DNA of 64,000 nt, taken from positions 85,911 through 149,910 of the forward strand of contig NZ_JAHBOI010000006.1 in assembly GCF_018531425.1 (NCBI RefSeq), written 5' to 3'. Below are positions 32,191 through 41,014 of the stretch, piece after piece. The notes below the pieces were generated by a model. That model did not search any database and had not been told where the DNA came from. It saw only the letters and a list, made by a program, of their open reading frames with translations. The DNA is from Paenarthrobacter sp. DKR-5 (GTDB lineage Bacteria; Actinomycetota; Actinomycetes; Actinomycetales; Micrococcaceae). Position 1 is the stretch's first letter. Each line of letters begins with the position of its first letter. The position numbers and the translations under genes were made by a program.

Positions 32191-34296
32191 TTGAGCGGCA
32201 CGCCCGGCCCTGCGACGCAGCCCACGCTGCTGCACGGGTTTTCCTCCGGCCCCGTGGCCGCCGCGGGCACCGTCCTTGCCGGACGGCTGCCCGTGGCGCG
32301 GGTGCAGATCGAATCCGCGCTGCCGCACCTGGACCGGCCGTTCGACTACGCCGTTCCGGCAGAGCTGGACGAAGCCGCGCAGCCGGGCGTGCGGGTCAAG
32401 GTCCGGTTCTCCGGGCAGGAGCTCAACGGCTACCTGCTCGAACGCGCCGACCATGCGGACACTTCCGCGAAGCTCAGTCCGCTGCTGAAGGTGGTGGGCG
32501 CACCCGCCGTGCTCACCCCGCAGATCCGGGCACTGGCCGAGGCGGTTGCGGCCCGCTACGCCGGCACCCTCAGTGACGTCCTCCGGGTCGCCGTGCCGCC
32601 GCGCGCTGCACGGGTCGACAAGGAATTCACTGCCGGCGACCTCGGCCCGGCATCCTCGGAGTCCCCGGCGCCCTCGGAGTCCCCGGCGCCGGAACCGGTA
32701 AGCACCGAAACGCTTTTTCCCGGTTACCGCAATGCCGCCAGTTTCCTCGGGCACCTTCGCGACGGAGGCTCGCCGCGCGCGGTGCTGACGGCCCTGAAGG
32801 GGTACGGCGACTCAGGCTGGCCGCGGCAGCTCGCCGCGGCGGTGGCCGCAGTGCACGCCTCCGGCCGTGGCGCCGTCGTCGTCGTGCCGGACTACCGCGA
32901 CCTCGAGCGGATGGAAGCGGCGCTGGGGGAGGTGCTCCCGGCCGGCAGTTTCGTCCGGCTGACGGCCGACGACGGCCCGACCCCCCGCTACCGCAACTTC
33001 CTGAAACTGCTCACCGGGGCGGCGGCCGTGGCCGTGGGCACCCGGTCAGCCGCCTTCGCCCCGGTGAAGAACCCCGGGCTCCTGGTCTGCTGGGACGACG
33101 GCGACGACCTGCATCTGGAGCAGCGCTCCCCGTACCAGCACAGCCGCGAGGTGCTGCTGCTGCGCGCCGAGCAGGAGAAGACCGGCCTGTTGCTCGCCGC
33201 GCATACCCGCAGCACGGAAGCCCAGCGGCTGGTGGAGTCTGGATGGGCCGGTCCGATCGAGCCGGACCGCTCCGCTGTCCGCGCGCTGGCGCCGCGGGTG
33301 GTGGCCAGCACCGACAGCTACGAGACCGCGCGGGATCCTCTGGCACGCACAGCCCGGCTGCCTCATGTCGCCTGGCAGAGCGCCAAGAAAGCCCTGGAAA
33401 AGGGTCCGGTGCTCGTCCAAGTGGCCCGGGCCGGGTACGCGCCGTCGCTCGCCTGCCAGGTCTGCCGCGAGCCCGCGCGCTGCCGGCACTGCGAGGGGCC
33501 GCTGGCGCTGACCACGGGCGGCAGCGGCGGCACGCCGACCTGCCGGTGGTGCGCGAAGCCGGAGCGGAACTGGGCCTGCCGCACCTGCGGATCGACCGCC
33601 CTGCGCCGGACCAGCATTGGGGCGACCCGCACGGCCGAGGAACTGGGCCGTGCCTTTCCCGGGGTCACGGTTGTCTCCTCGTCGGGGGACCAGGTCAGGG
33701 CCACGGTCCCGGACCGCCCTGCCCTGGTGGTGGCCACCGTCGGCGCGGAGCCTGTCGCCGAGAAAGGCTACGCGGCGGCACTCCTGCTGGACGGGGACGT
33801 GCTGCTGCGGCGCGAAGCGCTGCGCGCCGGCGAAGAGACCTTCCGTCGCTGGCTCAACGCCGGCGCCCTGGTGACCCCCGCGCGCGAGGGAGGCACAGTG
33901 GTGGTGACAGCCTCCGACGACGGCGTGGTCGGGCCGCTGGTGCGGTGGGACCCCGCCGCGTATGCCGCGTCCGAGCTATCGCTCCGGGCGCACCTTGGCC
34001 TGCCACCGGCGGTCCGGGTCGCAGCGCTGACCGGGGAGCACGACGCCGTGGAGGCGCTGCTGCACGCGGCAGGGCTGCCGCCGCAGGTCCGCGTGGTCGG
34101 CCCGGTGCCGGTGGCCGAGTCGGCCTCCGCGCACGGCCACGGCGCCGAGGCTCCGGAACACCGGGCACTGCTCTTCATCCCGTATGCGGCAGCCGCGGCG
34201 GTATCGGCGTCACTGCGGGCCGCGAAGGCAACCGCCGCAGCAAAACGCGCCGGCAGCCCGGTGAACATCCGGTTCGACGGGCCCGGTTTGCTGTAG
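32191..34296 (+). CDS. priA: Probable primosomal protein N' (ATPase-dead PriA)
   Basis: 701 residues from TTG 32191, directly after metK. PriA restarts collapsed forks; here the 3' DNA-binding domain is present (VARVQIESALPHLDRPFDYAV) and the two zinc-binding Cys clusters are complete (CQVCREPARCRHC and TCRWCAKPERNWACRTCGS). However the Walker A site reads KGYGDSGWP with no GKT, and the DEEH box is replaced by CWDDGDDLH. It cannot be a normal helicase. This loss is general in actinobacterial PriA, so it is a family feature and not decay. Confidence 0.92.
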   Translation: MSGTPGPATQPTLLHGFSSGPVAAAGTVLAGRLPVARVQIESALPHLDRPFDYAVPAELDEAAQPGVRVKVRFSGQELNGYLLERADHADTSAKLSPLLKVVGAPAVLTPQIRALAEAVAARYAGTLSDVLRVAVPPRAARVDKEFTAGDLGPASSESPAPSESPAPEPVSTETLFPGYRNAASFLGHLRDGGSPRAVLTALKGYGDSGWPRQLAAAVAAVHASGRGAVVVVPDYRDLERMEAALGEVLPAGSFVRLTADDGPTPRYRNFLKLLTGAAAVAVGTRSAAFAPVKNPGLLVCWDDGDDLHLEQRSPYQHSREVLLLRAEQEKTGLLLAAHTRSTEAQRLVESGWAGPIEPDRSAVRALAPRVVASTDSYETARDPLARTARLPHVAWQSAKKALEKGPVLVQVARAGYAPSLACQVCREPARCRHCEGPLALTTGGSGGTPTCRWCAKPERNWACRTCGSTALRRTSIGATRTAEELGRAFPGVTVVSSSGDQVRATVPDRPALVVATVGAEPVAEKGYAAALLLDGDVLLRREALRAGEETFRRWLNAGALVTPAREGGTVVVTASDDGVVGPLVRWDPAAYAASELSLRAHLGLPPAVRVAALTGEHDAVEALLHAAGLPPQVRVVGPVPVAESASAHGHGAEAPEHRALLFIPYAAAAAVSASLRAAKATAAAKRAGSPVNIRFDGPGLL

Positions 34297-34325
34297 GGCC
34301 GGGTTTGTCCTGGTGCCTGCCTGCT

Positions 34326-35411
34326 TCAACTGCGGCGCGCGGTGCGCAGGGCCACGGCTTCCCGGGCAACCTCCACCAGCTGTGCGGCCGAGGTGTCCCA
34401 GTTGTAGTCGGCTGCACGCAGCACGCTGGCGCGGGAACGCTCCTGCCAATGCCCCTCCGCCTCCAGTTCCCGCACGGCTGCGGCAAACGCGGCCGGCGAC
34501 TGCGCATCCACGTAGACCGCCGCATCGGCGCCCACCTCGCGGAATATCGGCGTATCGCTGACGATGACCGGCGTGCCCAGCGCCATCGATTCGACCAGCG
34601 GCAGACCATAGCCTTCCGCCCGCGAGAGCGTGACGAGCGCAGTGCAGCGCAGCAGGAGCTCGTCGTATTCCTCGTCCGTCACGCCGTTGTGGAACACCAC
34701 CTGCGCGCCGTCCGGGACCAGCGCCTCCAGCTCGGCGCGGCGCTCCGGGGTCACGCGGCTGAGCAGGTGCAGCGTGTAGTCGGGCAGTTCCTTCAGGCCC
34801 CGGATCATTGTCTCGACATTCTTGTACGGCATGAACGAGCCCATGTAGACGAGGGACTTCTCCGGCGCGAGCGACGGGTCGCGCGGCTGCCTGGCCGCCT
34901 GAGGGGCGTTGCCGACGATCCGGATCGGCCTGCGCGTCAGCCGGTAACGGCGCATCAGGGACTCGGTGGTGCGGCTGATCGTTGCGACGACGTCGGCCCG
35001 GTTCAGCAGGACCCGCTGCGGCCAGTACGCCTTGTGGTAGAGGCGCCAGAGCACGCGCACCGGCAGCGGCAGGAAGCCGGGCGGCGCCGGGTGTTCGTAG
35101 TAAATGAGGTCGTGCAGGGTCAGCACCAGCGCGTAGCGGCGGCCCCAGCTGCCCATCGTCTGCATCGGGCAGACCACGACGTCGACGCCGAGCTTGTTCA
35201 CCTGGCGCGCGACGAACAGCTCGCGTGGAGACAACGGGCTGCCGATCTTCACCCATGGCACGTCGGGCAGCAGTGCGAGCTGGGGTTCGTCGGAGATCAG
35301 CATGACGACGTCGGCAATCCGGGACACGGCCGCGATCAGGCTGGAGCCGTACCGGCTGATGCCATCGTGGTGGTCGGTGCGGGTGAACCGTGCATCGATG
35401 GCAATCTTCAC
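34326..35411 (-). CDS. Glycosyltransferase family 4 protein
   Basis: 361 residues from GTG 35411, last gene of a minus-strand operon, overlapping the hydrolase gene by four bases (GTGA). A GT-B fold enzyme: N-terminal domain starts MKIAIDARFTRTDHHDGISRYGSSL, and the C-terminal donor-binding domain has YMGSFMPYKNVETMIRG and SRAEGYGLPLVESMALGTPV with the catalytic EX7E pair. It transfers a sugar from an activated donor; acceptor unknown. Lone GT4 genes often serve glycolipid or cell-wall glycan synthesis. Confidence 0.88.
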   Translation of the reverse strand: MKIAIDARFTRTDHHDGISRYGSSLIAAVSRIADVVMLISDEPQLALLPDVPWVKIGSPLSPRELFVARQVNKLGVDVVVCPMQTMGSWGRRYALVLTLHDLIYYEHPAPPGFLPLPVRVLWRLYHKAYWPQRVLLNRADVVATISRTTESLMRRYRLTRRPIRIVGNAPQAARQPRDPSLAPEKSLVYMGSFMPYKNVETMIRGLKELPDYTLHLLSRVTPERRAELEALVPDGAQVVFHNGVTDEEYDELLLRCTALVTLSRAEGYGLPLVESMALGTPVIVSDTPIFREVGADAAVYVDAQSPAAFAAAVRELEAEGHWQERSRASVLRAADYNWDTSAAQLVEVAREAVALRTARRS

Positions 35412-36295
35412 GCCGGGTGCCTCTCCAGGAAACTCGTGATGGACCGCGCGGCCTCGGCCGGCGTCTCGTAGTGAATCAGGTGCCCCACGCCGCCGATGAC
35501 GCTCAGCTCGGCGTCCGGCAGCAGCTCCAGCAACTGGCGCTGCGTGGGCAGCGGGGCGATGTCGTCCTCGGCGCCGGCGACGAGGAGCACAGGCAGCGCG
35601 AGCCGGGGCGCAACCTCGCGGACGGTTCCCCCGATGGAGGCCCGGAAGGATTCCAGCAGCATGTCCCGGTTGGCGAAGGCACTGAAGTAGGCGGCGTGCT
35701 GGGCGTGGATGAACCGGCGGAGCTGCTTGTCGCGCGTCTTCGCCATCGTGATGCTCATCAGCCGCACGATCAGCCGGCTGCGCAGCAGGGCCAGGCCGGC
35801 CGGTTCGGGGAGCCGGGCTGCGGCCACGTAGTAGCCCAGGGCGAGCTTGGAGAGCACCCCTTTGGGCCCCTCGAGGGCGGGGGAAGCGATCGGGTTGACG
35901 AGGATCAGCGGGTTGACCCGCCCCGTACGGGACGCGACGAAATGGCTGGCCACGATCGAGCCGAAGGAATGGCCGAGCAGCACGGTATCCGGCCCCAGCT
36001 CCAAGGCGTCGAGGAAAGCCTCGAGGAAGGATGCGTACCCGGGCACATCGTGACGGATGCCGGCCAAGGCACCCGAGACACCGAAGCCCGGAAGGTCCGG
36101 CATGATGATGTGCTGGTCCGGCAGTTCCTCCACGACCCGCAGCAGCCCGTGGTGGTCGCCGCGGAATCCGTGCACGGCGACGATCGTCCGGCTGCCTTGC
36201 GTGCGGGCCGCCGGCAGGTATTCCCAGTAGTGGATCTCGGCCCCGCCCCAGTGCAACGTGCGGTGCCGGGTGCGCTCCTGCAGTTCCGCCGCCAC
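35408..36295 (-). CDS. Alpha/beta hydrolase
   Basis: 295 residues from GTG 36295, one base after the upstream aldo/keto reductase stop. The alpha/beta hydrolase fold is clear: oxyanion region VAVHGFRGDHHGLL, nucleophile Ser in LLGHSFGSIVASHF (about 115), acid Asp in VAGAEDDIAP and His in GGVGHLIHYETP. The cap is about 90 residues. Substrate unknown. Tight coupling to a reductase and a glycosyltransferase suggests one small pathway, but no known one matches. Confidence 0.87.
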   Translation of the reverse strand: MAAELQERTRHRTLHWGGAEIHYWEYLPAARTQGSRTIVAVHGFRGDHHGLLRVVEELPDQHIIMPDLPGFGVSGALAGIRHDVPGYASFLEAFLDALELGPDTVLLGHSFGSIVASHFVASRTGRVNPLILVNPIASPALEGPKGVLSKLALGYYVAAARLPEPAGLALLRSRLIVRLMSITMAKTRDKQLRRFIHAQHAAYFSAFANRDMLLESFRASIGGTVREVAPRLALPVLLVAGAEDDIAPLPTQRQLLELLPDAELSVIGGVGHLIHYETPAEAARSITSFLERHPA

Positions 36296-36296
36296 C

Positions 36297-37136
36297 TCAG
36301 TTGACCTTGTCCGGGTGCGATCCGCTGCGCTGGTTGCGGTCCAATGCGTCGATCCGCTCCATCGCCGTCCCGTCGAGCGTGAAGTCGAAGATCCCGATGT
36401 TCTCCCTGATCCGGGCGGCCGAACTGGCCTTCGGAATCACCACGTTGCCGGTCTGCACGTGCCAGCGCAGGACCACCTGCGCCACCGAGCGGCCGGCTTC
36501 TGCCGCAATGCGCTCCAGCTCCGGATCGGCCAGCACCTGGCCCCGTCCGAGCGGACTCCAGGCTTCGGTGCGGATGCCGAGCTGGTCGTGGAGTTCGCGC
36601 AGCCGGTGCTGTTGCAGCCACGGGTGCAGTTCGATCTGGTTCACGGCCGGCACGACGTCCGTCGCATCCAGCAGGGTGCGCAGATGGTCCGGCTGGAAAT
36701 TCGAGACGCCGATCGCCCGCACCCGTCCCTCGCGGTAGAGCTTCTCCAGCGCCTTGTAGGTGTCCACGAACAAACCGCGCTGCGGGCACGGCCAGTGGAT
36801 GAGATACAGGTCCACGTAGTCCAGGCCGAGTTCGGCCAGGGACGCGTCGAACGCGGCAAGCGTGCGGTCGTAGCCCTGGTCGTCGTTCCAGACCTTGGTG
36901 GTGACGAAAATGTCCTCGCGCGCGGTTCCGCCATCCTCCTCGCAGAAGCGGCGCACCGCCTCCCCGACGCCTCGCTCGTTGCCGTACATGGCGGCGGTGT
37001 CGATGCTGCGGTAGCCGGCTTCGAGCGCCTGGGTCACCAGCCCGAAGGCGTCGCCCGGCGGGACCTTGTAGAGGCCGAATCCGAGCTGGTCCATGGCAAT
37101 GCCGTTGTTGAGCCTGAGCGAGGGCACCGAATACAT
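36297..37136 (-). CDS. Aldo/keto reductase (2,5-diketogluconate reductase type)
   Basis: 279 residues from ATG 37136. The NADPH-dependent (beta/alpha)8 enzyme has all four catalytic residues: Asp and Tyr in RSIDTAAMYGNE, Lys in VTTKVWND and His in YLIHWPCP; the cofactor site IPKASSAARIRENI is near the end. It resembles the AKR5 group of diketogluconate or methylglyoxal reductases. First gene of the operon with the hydrolase and glycosyltransferase. TAGAGT plus six bases precedes the ATG, so the operon mRNA is probably leaderless. Confidence 0.9.
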   Translation of the reverse strand: MYSVPSLRLNNGIAMDQLGFGLYKVPPGDAFGLVTQALEAGYRSIDTAAMYGNERGVGEAVRRFCEEDGGTAREDIFVTTKVWNDDQGYDRTLAAFDASLAELGLDYVDLYLIHWPCPQRGLFVDTYKALEKLYREGRVRAIGVSNFQPDHLRTLLDATDVVPAVNQIELHPWLQQHRLRELHDQLGIRTEAWSPLGRGQVLADPELERIAAEAGRSVAQVVLRWHVQTGNVVIPKASSAARIRENIGIFDFTLDGTAMERIDALDRNQRSGSHPDKVN

Positions 37137-37142
37137 GCTTCG

Positions 37143-37148
37143 ACTCTA
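37143..37148 (-). promoter_or_regulatory. -10 element for the leaderless AKR operon
   Basis: On the minus strand TAGAGT is followed by CGAAGC and then ATG 37136. This is the same TAnnnT-N6-start arrangement as in metK, yaaA and orn. Confidence 0.6.
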
Positions 37149-37196
37149 CCGAGGAATACCTGCCGCGCGGGTGCGGCGGCCGGTGTCGGGCGTGCG

Positions 37197-38213
37197 CTAC
37201 TGCCCGTCGTCGGCCACCAGCCGGCGGGCCGTGCCTTCGTCGAGGATCAGGTCGGTGGCGAGGTTGGCGGCCAGCGCCCCGCGCAGCCCCTTGACCTTTG
37301 ATGCGCCGGAGACGACGCAGATGCGCCGGCGCACCGTGCGCAGCAGGTCAAGGCTGGGGCCGGTGGTCCGGGCGTTCATCACAATCCCGTCGTCGGAACC
37401 GTCCGCACGGAAGAAGACGGTCGCGACGTCGCCGACGACGGCGTCCGCTGCCAGGGACTCCAGGTCCTCCTCGTCGAGGTAGCCGCCGGCGTACACATGG
37501 CTGGGCAGGTCGGCGTCGACGGTCCCGACACCGAAGATGGCGGTGGTCATCCGTTCCTGCAGGCCGAGGATGCGCTGGACGCTGCGTTCTGCCCACATGG
37601 CCGTGCGCGTCTCGGCGTGGTCGAAGAAGGCCGGGACGGGGAACTGTTCGACCCGGGCGCCGTAGGCGGAGCCGAAGCGGCGCATGATCTCGCTGGCGTA
37701 GGTGATGCCGGTGGTCTGCGTGTTGCCCGCCCCGTTCAGCTGCACGATGGTGCTGTCGTGCGTGATCTTGCGGGTGAGGTGGCGGCTGACCGCGCTCACG
37801 GTGGAACCCCAGGCGACCCCGACGATGGCGTTGGAGTCCACCAGCGGCCCGATCGTGCGCGCGGCCTGGATCGCTACCCTGTCCAGCACGTCCGTCTCGT
37901 GAAGGGTGTCGGGAACCGGGACAACGTGCACGTCGACCTGGTATTTCTCCCGCACCAGCCGCTCCAGCTCCGGTGCGCTTTCGAGCGGGCTCCGGATCTG
38001 GATCTGGACCAGGCCGGCGTCGCGCGCGGAGGAAATCAGCCGGGAGACGGTGGAGCGGGAGGTGCGCAGCTCCCGCGCAATGGCGTCCATCGTCAGGTCC
38101 TGCAGGTAATACATCTGCGCTGCACGCAGCGCCTCGGCGGTCCGGCCGACGTAGGACCCGGTGGGGGAAGGGGCGCCAGCCGGCGAACCGGCGGCGGGAG
38201 GTGTGGCTGGCAT
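37197..38213 (-). CDS. SorC/DeoR-family sugar-binding transcriptional regulator
   Basis: 338 residues from ATG 38213. Helix-turn-helix at about 41-62 (MDAIARELRTSRSTVSRLIS), then the SorC effector domain (GVAWGSTVSAVSRHL, GYLDEEDLESL, ASKVKGLRGALAANLATDLI), which binds a phosphorylated sugar or polyol. It diverges from glpD with 118 bp between, so glycerol or glycerol-3-phosphate control of glpDFK is the likely job. The effector is inference. The 60-bp gap to the AKR gene downstream has a separate promoter. Confidence 0.88.
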   Translation of the reverse strand: MPATPPAAGSPAGAPSPTGSYVGRTAEALRAAQMYYLQDLTMDAIARELRTSRSTVSRLISSARDAGLVQIQIRSPLESAPELERLVREKYQVDVHVVPVPDTLHETDVLDRVAIQAARTIGPLVDSNAIVGVAWGSTVSAVSRHLTRKITHDSTIVQLNGAGNTQTTGITYASEIMRRFGSAYGARVEQFPVPAFFDHAETRTAMWAERSVQRILGLQERMTTAIFGVGTVDADLPSHVYAGGYLDEEDLESLAADAVVGDVATVFFRADGSDDGIVMNARTTGPSLDLLRTVRRRICVVSGASKVKGLRGALAANLATDLILDEGTARRLVADDGQ

Positions 38214-38231
38214 GAGTACCCTTACTCGCGT

Positions 38232-38245
38232 TGCACGTTTGTGCA
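38232..38245. promoter_or_regulatory. Candidate operator in the SorC-glpD divergent region
   Basis: TGCAC (38232-38236) and GTGCA (38241-38245) form an inverted repeat around GTTT. Promoter-like TTGACT (38252-38257, plus strand) and TACAGT (minus strand, over the same bases) are adjacent. The region is AT-richer than its surroundings. A regulator bound here could act on both genes. Confidence 0.45.
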
Positions 38246-38331
38246 GGTGGCTTGACTGTATTTTCCACCTTTCTCAAGAATAATGGGAGCAGGCGCCTCG
38301 GGGCGCGAAGTTCAAGCCCGAAGGAGTGGCT

Positions 38332-40074
38332 TTGAAGAACCAGGGAACCGCCGGACACTCAGGCTCACCCGCCGGCCGCCGCAAGGTCGACAATCTGCGG
38401 AACCGTCCGCAGGCGCAAGTGCTCATCATCGGCGGAGGCATCAACGGTGTTGGAACCTTCCGCGACCTTGCCCTCCAGGGTATTGACGTCGCCCTCGTCG
38501 AACGCGGGGACTACTGCCAGGGGGCCAGCGGCGCCTCCTCGCACATGATCCACGGAGGTATCCGCTACCTCGAGAACGGCGAGTTCCGGCTCGTGCAGGA
38601 GTCCGTCGTCGAACGCAACGGGCTGCTGAAAATCGCACCGCACTACGTCAAGCCGCTCAAGACCACCATCCCCGTCTTCAGCACCTTCTCAGGCATCCTC
38701 TCCGCGCCGCTGCGGTTCCTGACGCACAAGCAGGGCAAGCCCACCGAGCGCGGCGCCTTCCTGATCAAGCTCGGCCTGAGCATCTACGACTCCTTCTCCC
38801 GCAGCGGGGGAGAAGTGCCCCGGCACCAGTTCGTCGGAAGGCAGAAGGCACTGCAGGAGCTGCCGGCCTTGAACCCGGGCATCAAATACGCGGCGACCTA
38901 CTTCGATGCCTCCGTGCACAACCCCGAGCGGCTGACGCTGGATGTGCTGCAGGACGGCGAACGCGCCAACCCGCAGGCCCGCGCCACGAACTACGTCAGC
39001 GCCGTCGGCATCGACGACTCCGGCATCCAGCTGCGCGACGAGCTCACCGGGGAGACCTTCAGCTTCGCCGCGGATGTCATCGTGAACACGACCGGCGCGT
39101 GGGTGGACCAGACGAACGCCGCGCTCGGCACGCCGTCACGCTTCATGGGAGGCACCAAGGGCTCGCACATCGTCCTCGACCACCCGGAGCTGCTGGCCGC
39201 CTGTGCCGGCCGCGAGCTCTTCTTCGAACACACCGACGGCCGCATCGTGCTGATCTACCCGATGGGGGACCGGGTGCTGGTGGGGACCACGGACGTCGAC
39301 GCCGACATGACGGAAGACGCCGTCTGCACCGACGCGGAGATCGACTACTTCTTTGACCTCATCGGGCATGTCTTCCCGTCCATCCGGGTCGGCCGCGACA
39401 GCATCGTGTACACCTTCTCCGGCGTCCGGCCGCTCCCGCGCCACGACGAGACCCAACCCGGGTTCGTCTCCCGCGACTACCGCATCGAGCGCGGCGAGCG
39501 GCGGGTGGCCGGCAGGACCGTTCCCGCCCTGAGCCTGGTCGGCGGCAAATGGACCACCTTCCGTGCCCTGTCGGAGCACCTCACCAACGAGGTCCTCGGC
39601 CTGCTGGGCAAGACCCGCACCGTCTCCACCGCCCGCCTGCCCATCGGCGGCGGCGTAAACTTCCCCGCGACCGGAGCCGAGGAGCAGCAGTGGATCAAGG
39701 ACCACATGACCCCGGCACTGGACGCGGCCCGGGTCGAGGTCCTGCTGACCCGCTACGGCACGCGTGCCGCTGAGGTGATCGACTACCTGCAGGCCGGTCC
39801 CGACCTGGCATTCGACTCGACCCGCGAACTGAGCTCGCGCGAAGTGGCCTTCATGGTGGAGAACGAGCAGATCGGCCACCTCGTCGACGTACTCATCCGG
39901 CGCACCTCCCTCGCCTTCCGGGGCCTTGTGACGGCCGAACTGCTGGCCGAACTGGGCGCGGTCCTGGCCGAGGAACTTGGCTGGGATGCCACCCGCGTGG
40001 CCGACGAGATCCGGCACGCCGAAGATGTCCTCCACCGCTACCACGGCGTGGAGGTGCAGCACTTGATCGCCTGA
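38332..40074 (+). CDS. glpD: Glycerol-3-phosphate dehydrogenase (FAD, respiratory)
   Basis: 580 residues. TTG 38332 is preferred to GTG 38326 because AAGGAG (38321-38326) overlaps the GTG but lies five bases before the TTG. The enzyme oxidises glycerol 3-phosphate to DHAP at the membrane. FAD site VLIIGGGINGVGTFRDLAL, then the DAO core with ASGASSHMIHGGIRYLENG, KPLKTTIPVF, GTTDVDADM and the C-terminal helical domain (VGGKWTTFRALSEHL). First gene of the glycerol cluster glpD-glpF-glpK. Confidence 0.94.
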   Translation: MKNQGTAGHSGSPAGRRKVDNLRNRPQAQVLIIGGGINGVGTFRDLALQGIDVALVERGDYCQGASGASSHMIHGGIRYLENGEFRLVQESVVERNGLLKIAPHYVKPLKTTIPVFSTFSGILSAPLRFLTHKQGKPTERGAFLIKLGLSIYDSFSRSGGEVPRHQFVGRQKALQELPALNPGIKYAATYFDASVHNPERLTLDVLQDGERANPQARATNYVSAVGIDDSGIQLRDELTGETFSFAADVIVNTTGAWVDQTNAALGTPSRFMGGTKGSHIVLDHPELLAACAGRELFFEHTDGRIVLIYPMGDRVLVGTTDVDADMTEDAVCTDAEIDYFFDLIGHVFPSIRVGRDSIVYTFSGVRPLPRHDETQPGFVSRDYRIERGERRVAGRTVPALSLVGGKWTTFRALSEHLTNEVLGLLGKTRTVSTARLPIGGGVNFPATGAEEQQWIKDHMTPALDAARVEVLLTRYGTRAAEVIDYLQAGPDLAFDSTRELSSREVAFMVENEQIGHLVDVLIRRTSLAFRGLVTAELLAELGAVLAEELGWDATRVADEIRHAEDVLHRYHGVEVQHLIA

Positions 40075-40107
40075 ACCGCCAGGGACACACGGCGAGAGGC
40101 TCAAGAG

Positions 40108-40142
40108 GGCCGCCCGTTGAAGGCACGGCGCAACGGGCGGCC
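40108..40142 (+). repeat. 12-bp perfect hairpin between glpD and glpF
   Basis: GGCCGCCCGTTG (40108-40119) and CAACGGGCGGCC (40131-40142) with an 11-nt loop, 34 bases after glpD. There is no U-tract, so it is more likely an mRNA 3'-end stabiliser or processing site than a strict terminator. The rest of the 155-bp gap is GC-rich with the glpF ribosome binding site. Confidence 0.7.
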
Positions 40143-40229
40143 GCGGGGTGCGGGCAGGGTTTGGTCCGCCCCCACGGGGGCCCCAACAGGGGCCGCCTGA
40201 ACAAATGAATAGAAACTGAGGAGTCAAAG

Positions 40230-40979
40230 ATGTCTCTGGGTACTGTATTTATCTCCGAGGTGTTCGGCACGATGATGCTGACACTTCTGGGTTGCGGCGT
40301 GGTTGCCAACGTCGCACTCAAGGGCACCAAGGGAAACGGTGGCGGGTTCCTTATGGTGACCTGGGGCTGGGGTCTTGCCGTGTTTTCCGGCGTATTCGTC
40401 GCGGCGAAGTCCGGCGCCCACCTGAACCCCGCCGTCACGCTGGGTCTCGCTTCGAGCGGGATCAAGGAGTTTGTTCCCGGCATTCCGGTCGATTTCACAT
40501 CGATCATCACCTACATCGGCGGCGAGCTGACCGGCGCCTTCCTGGGCGCCGTGGTCGCGTGGCTGGCCCACAAGCAGCACTTCGACCTGGAACCGGAGCC
40601 GGCCGCCAAGCTCGGCGTGTTCTCCACCGGCCCGGCCATCCGGTCCTACGGCTGGAACTTCGTCACAGAGGTCATTGGCACTTTCGTGCTGGTGTTCGTG
40701 ATCAAGATGTTCGGTAACTCCCCGAACCAGCTCGGCCCCCTGGCCGTGGCCCTGCTCGTCGTCGTCATCGGCACCTCGCTCGGCGGCCCGACCGGCTACG
40801 CCATCAACCCCGCACGTGACCTCGGCCCGCGCATCGCCCACGCCGTTCTGCCGATCAAGGGCAAGGGCTCCAGCGACTGGGCGTACTCGTGGGTCCCGAT
40901 CGCAGGCCCGATCGTGGGCGGCGTCCTCGCCGGGCTCATGTCCATGTGGCTTCCGCTGATCGTGCCCGCAGCTTCCTGA
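40230..40979 (+). CDS. glpF: Glycerol uptake facilitator (MIP channel)
   Basis: 249 residues from ATG 40230 with GAGGAG at 40218-40223. Six transmembrane helices; both NPA boxes are present, [11 protein letters not shown] and [12 protein letters not shown], the second with the Asp (NPARD) that distinguishes glycerol facilitators from water channels. It passes glycerol through the membrane for GlpK. Confidence 0.95.
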   Translation: MSLGTVFISEVFGTMMLTLLGCGVVANVALKGTKGNGGGFLMVTWGWGLAVFSGVFVAAKSGAHLNPAVTLGLASSGIKEFVPGIPVDFTSIITYIGGELTGAFLGAVVAWLAHKQHFDLEPEPAAKLGVFSTGPAIRSYGWNFVTEVIGTFVLVFVIKMFGNSPNQLGPLAVALLVVVIGTSLGGPTGYAINPARDLGPRIAHAVLPIKGKGSSDWAYSWVPIAGPIVGGVLAGLMSMWLPLIVPAAS

Positions 40980-41014
40980 GAACCGGCTCCAATCCACTCC
41001 TACAGAAAGAAACA

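Noticed and set aside
32191..34296. priA as a decayed pseudogene because helicase motifs are missing
   Set aside because: The frame is intact over 701 residues, zinc clusters are complete, and the loss is common to actinobacterial PriA.
38326..38331. GTG 38326 as glpD start
   Set aside because: The Shine-Dalgarno AAGGAG runs into this codon; TTG 38332 has the right spacing.
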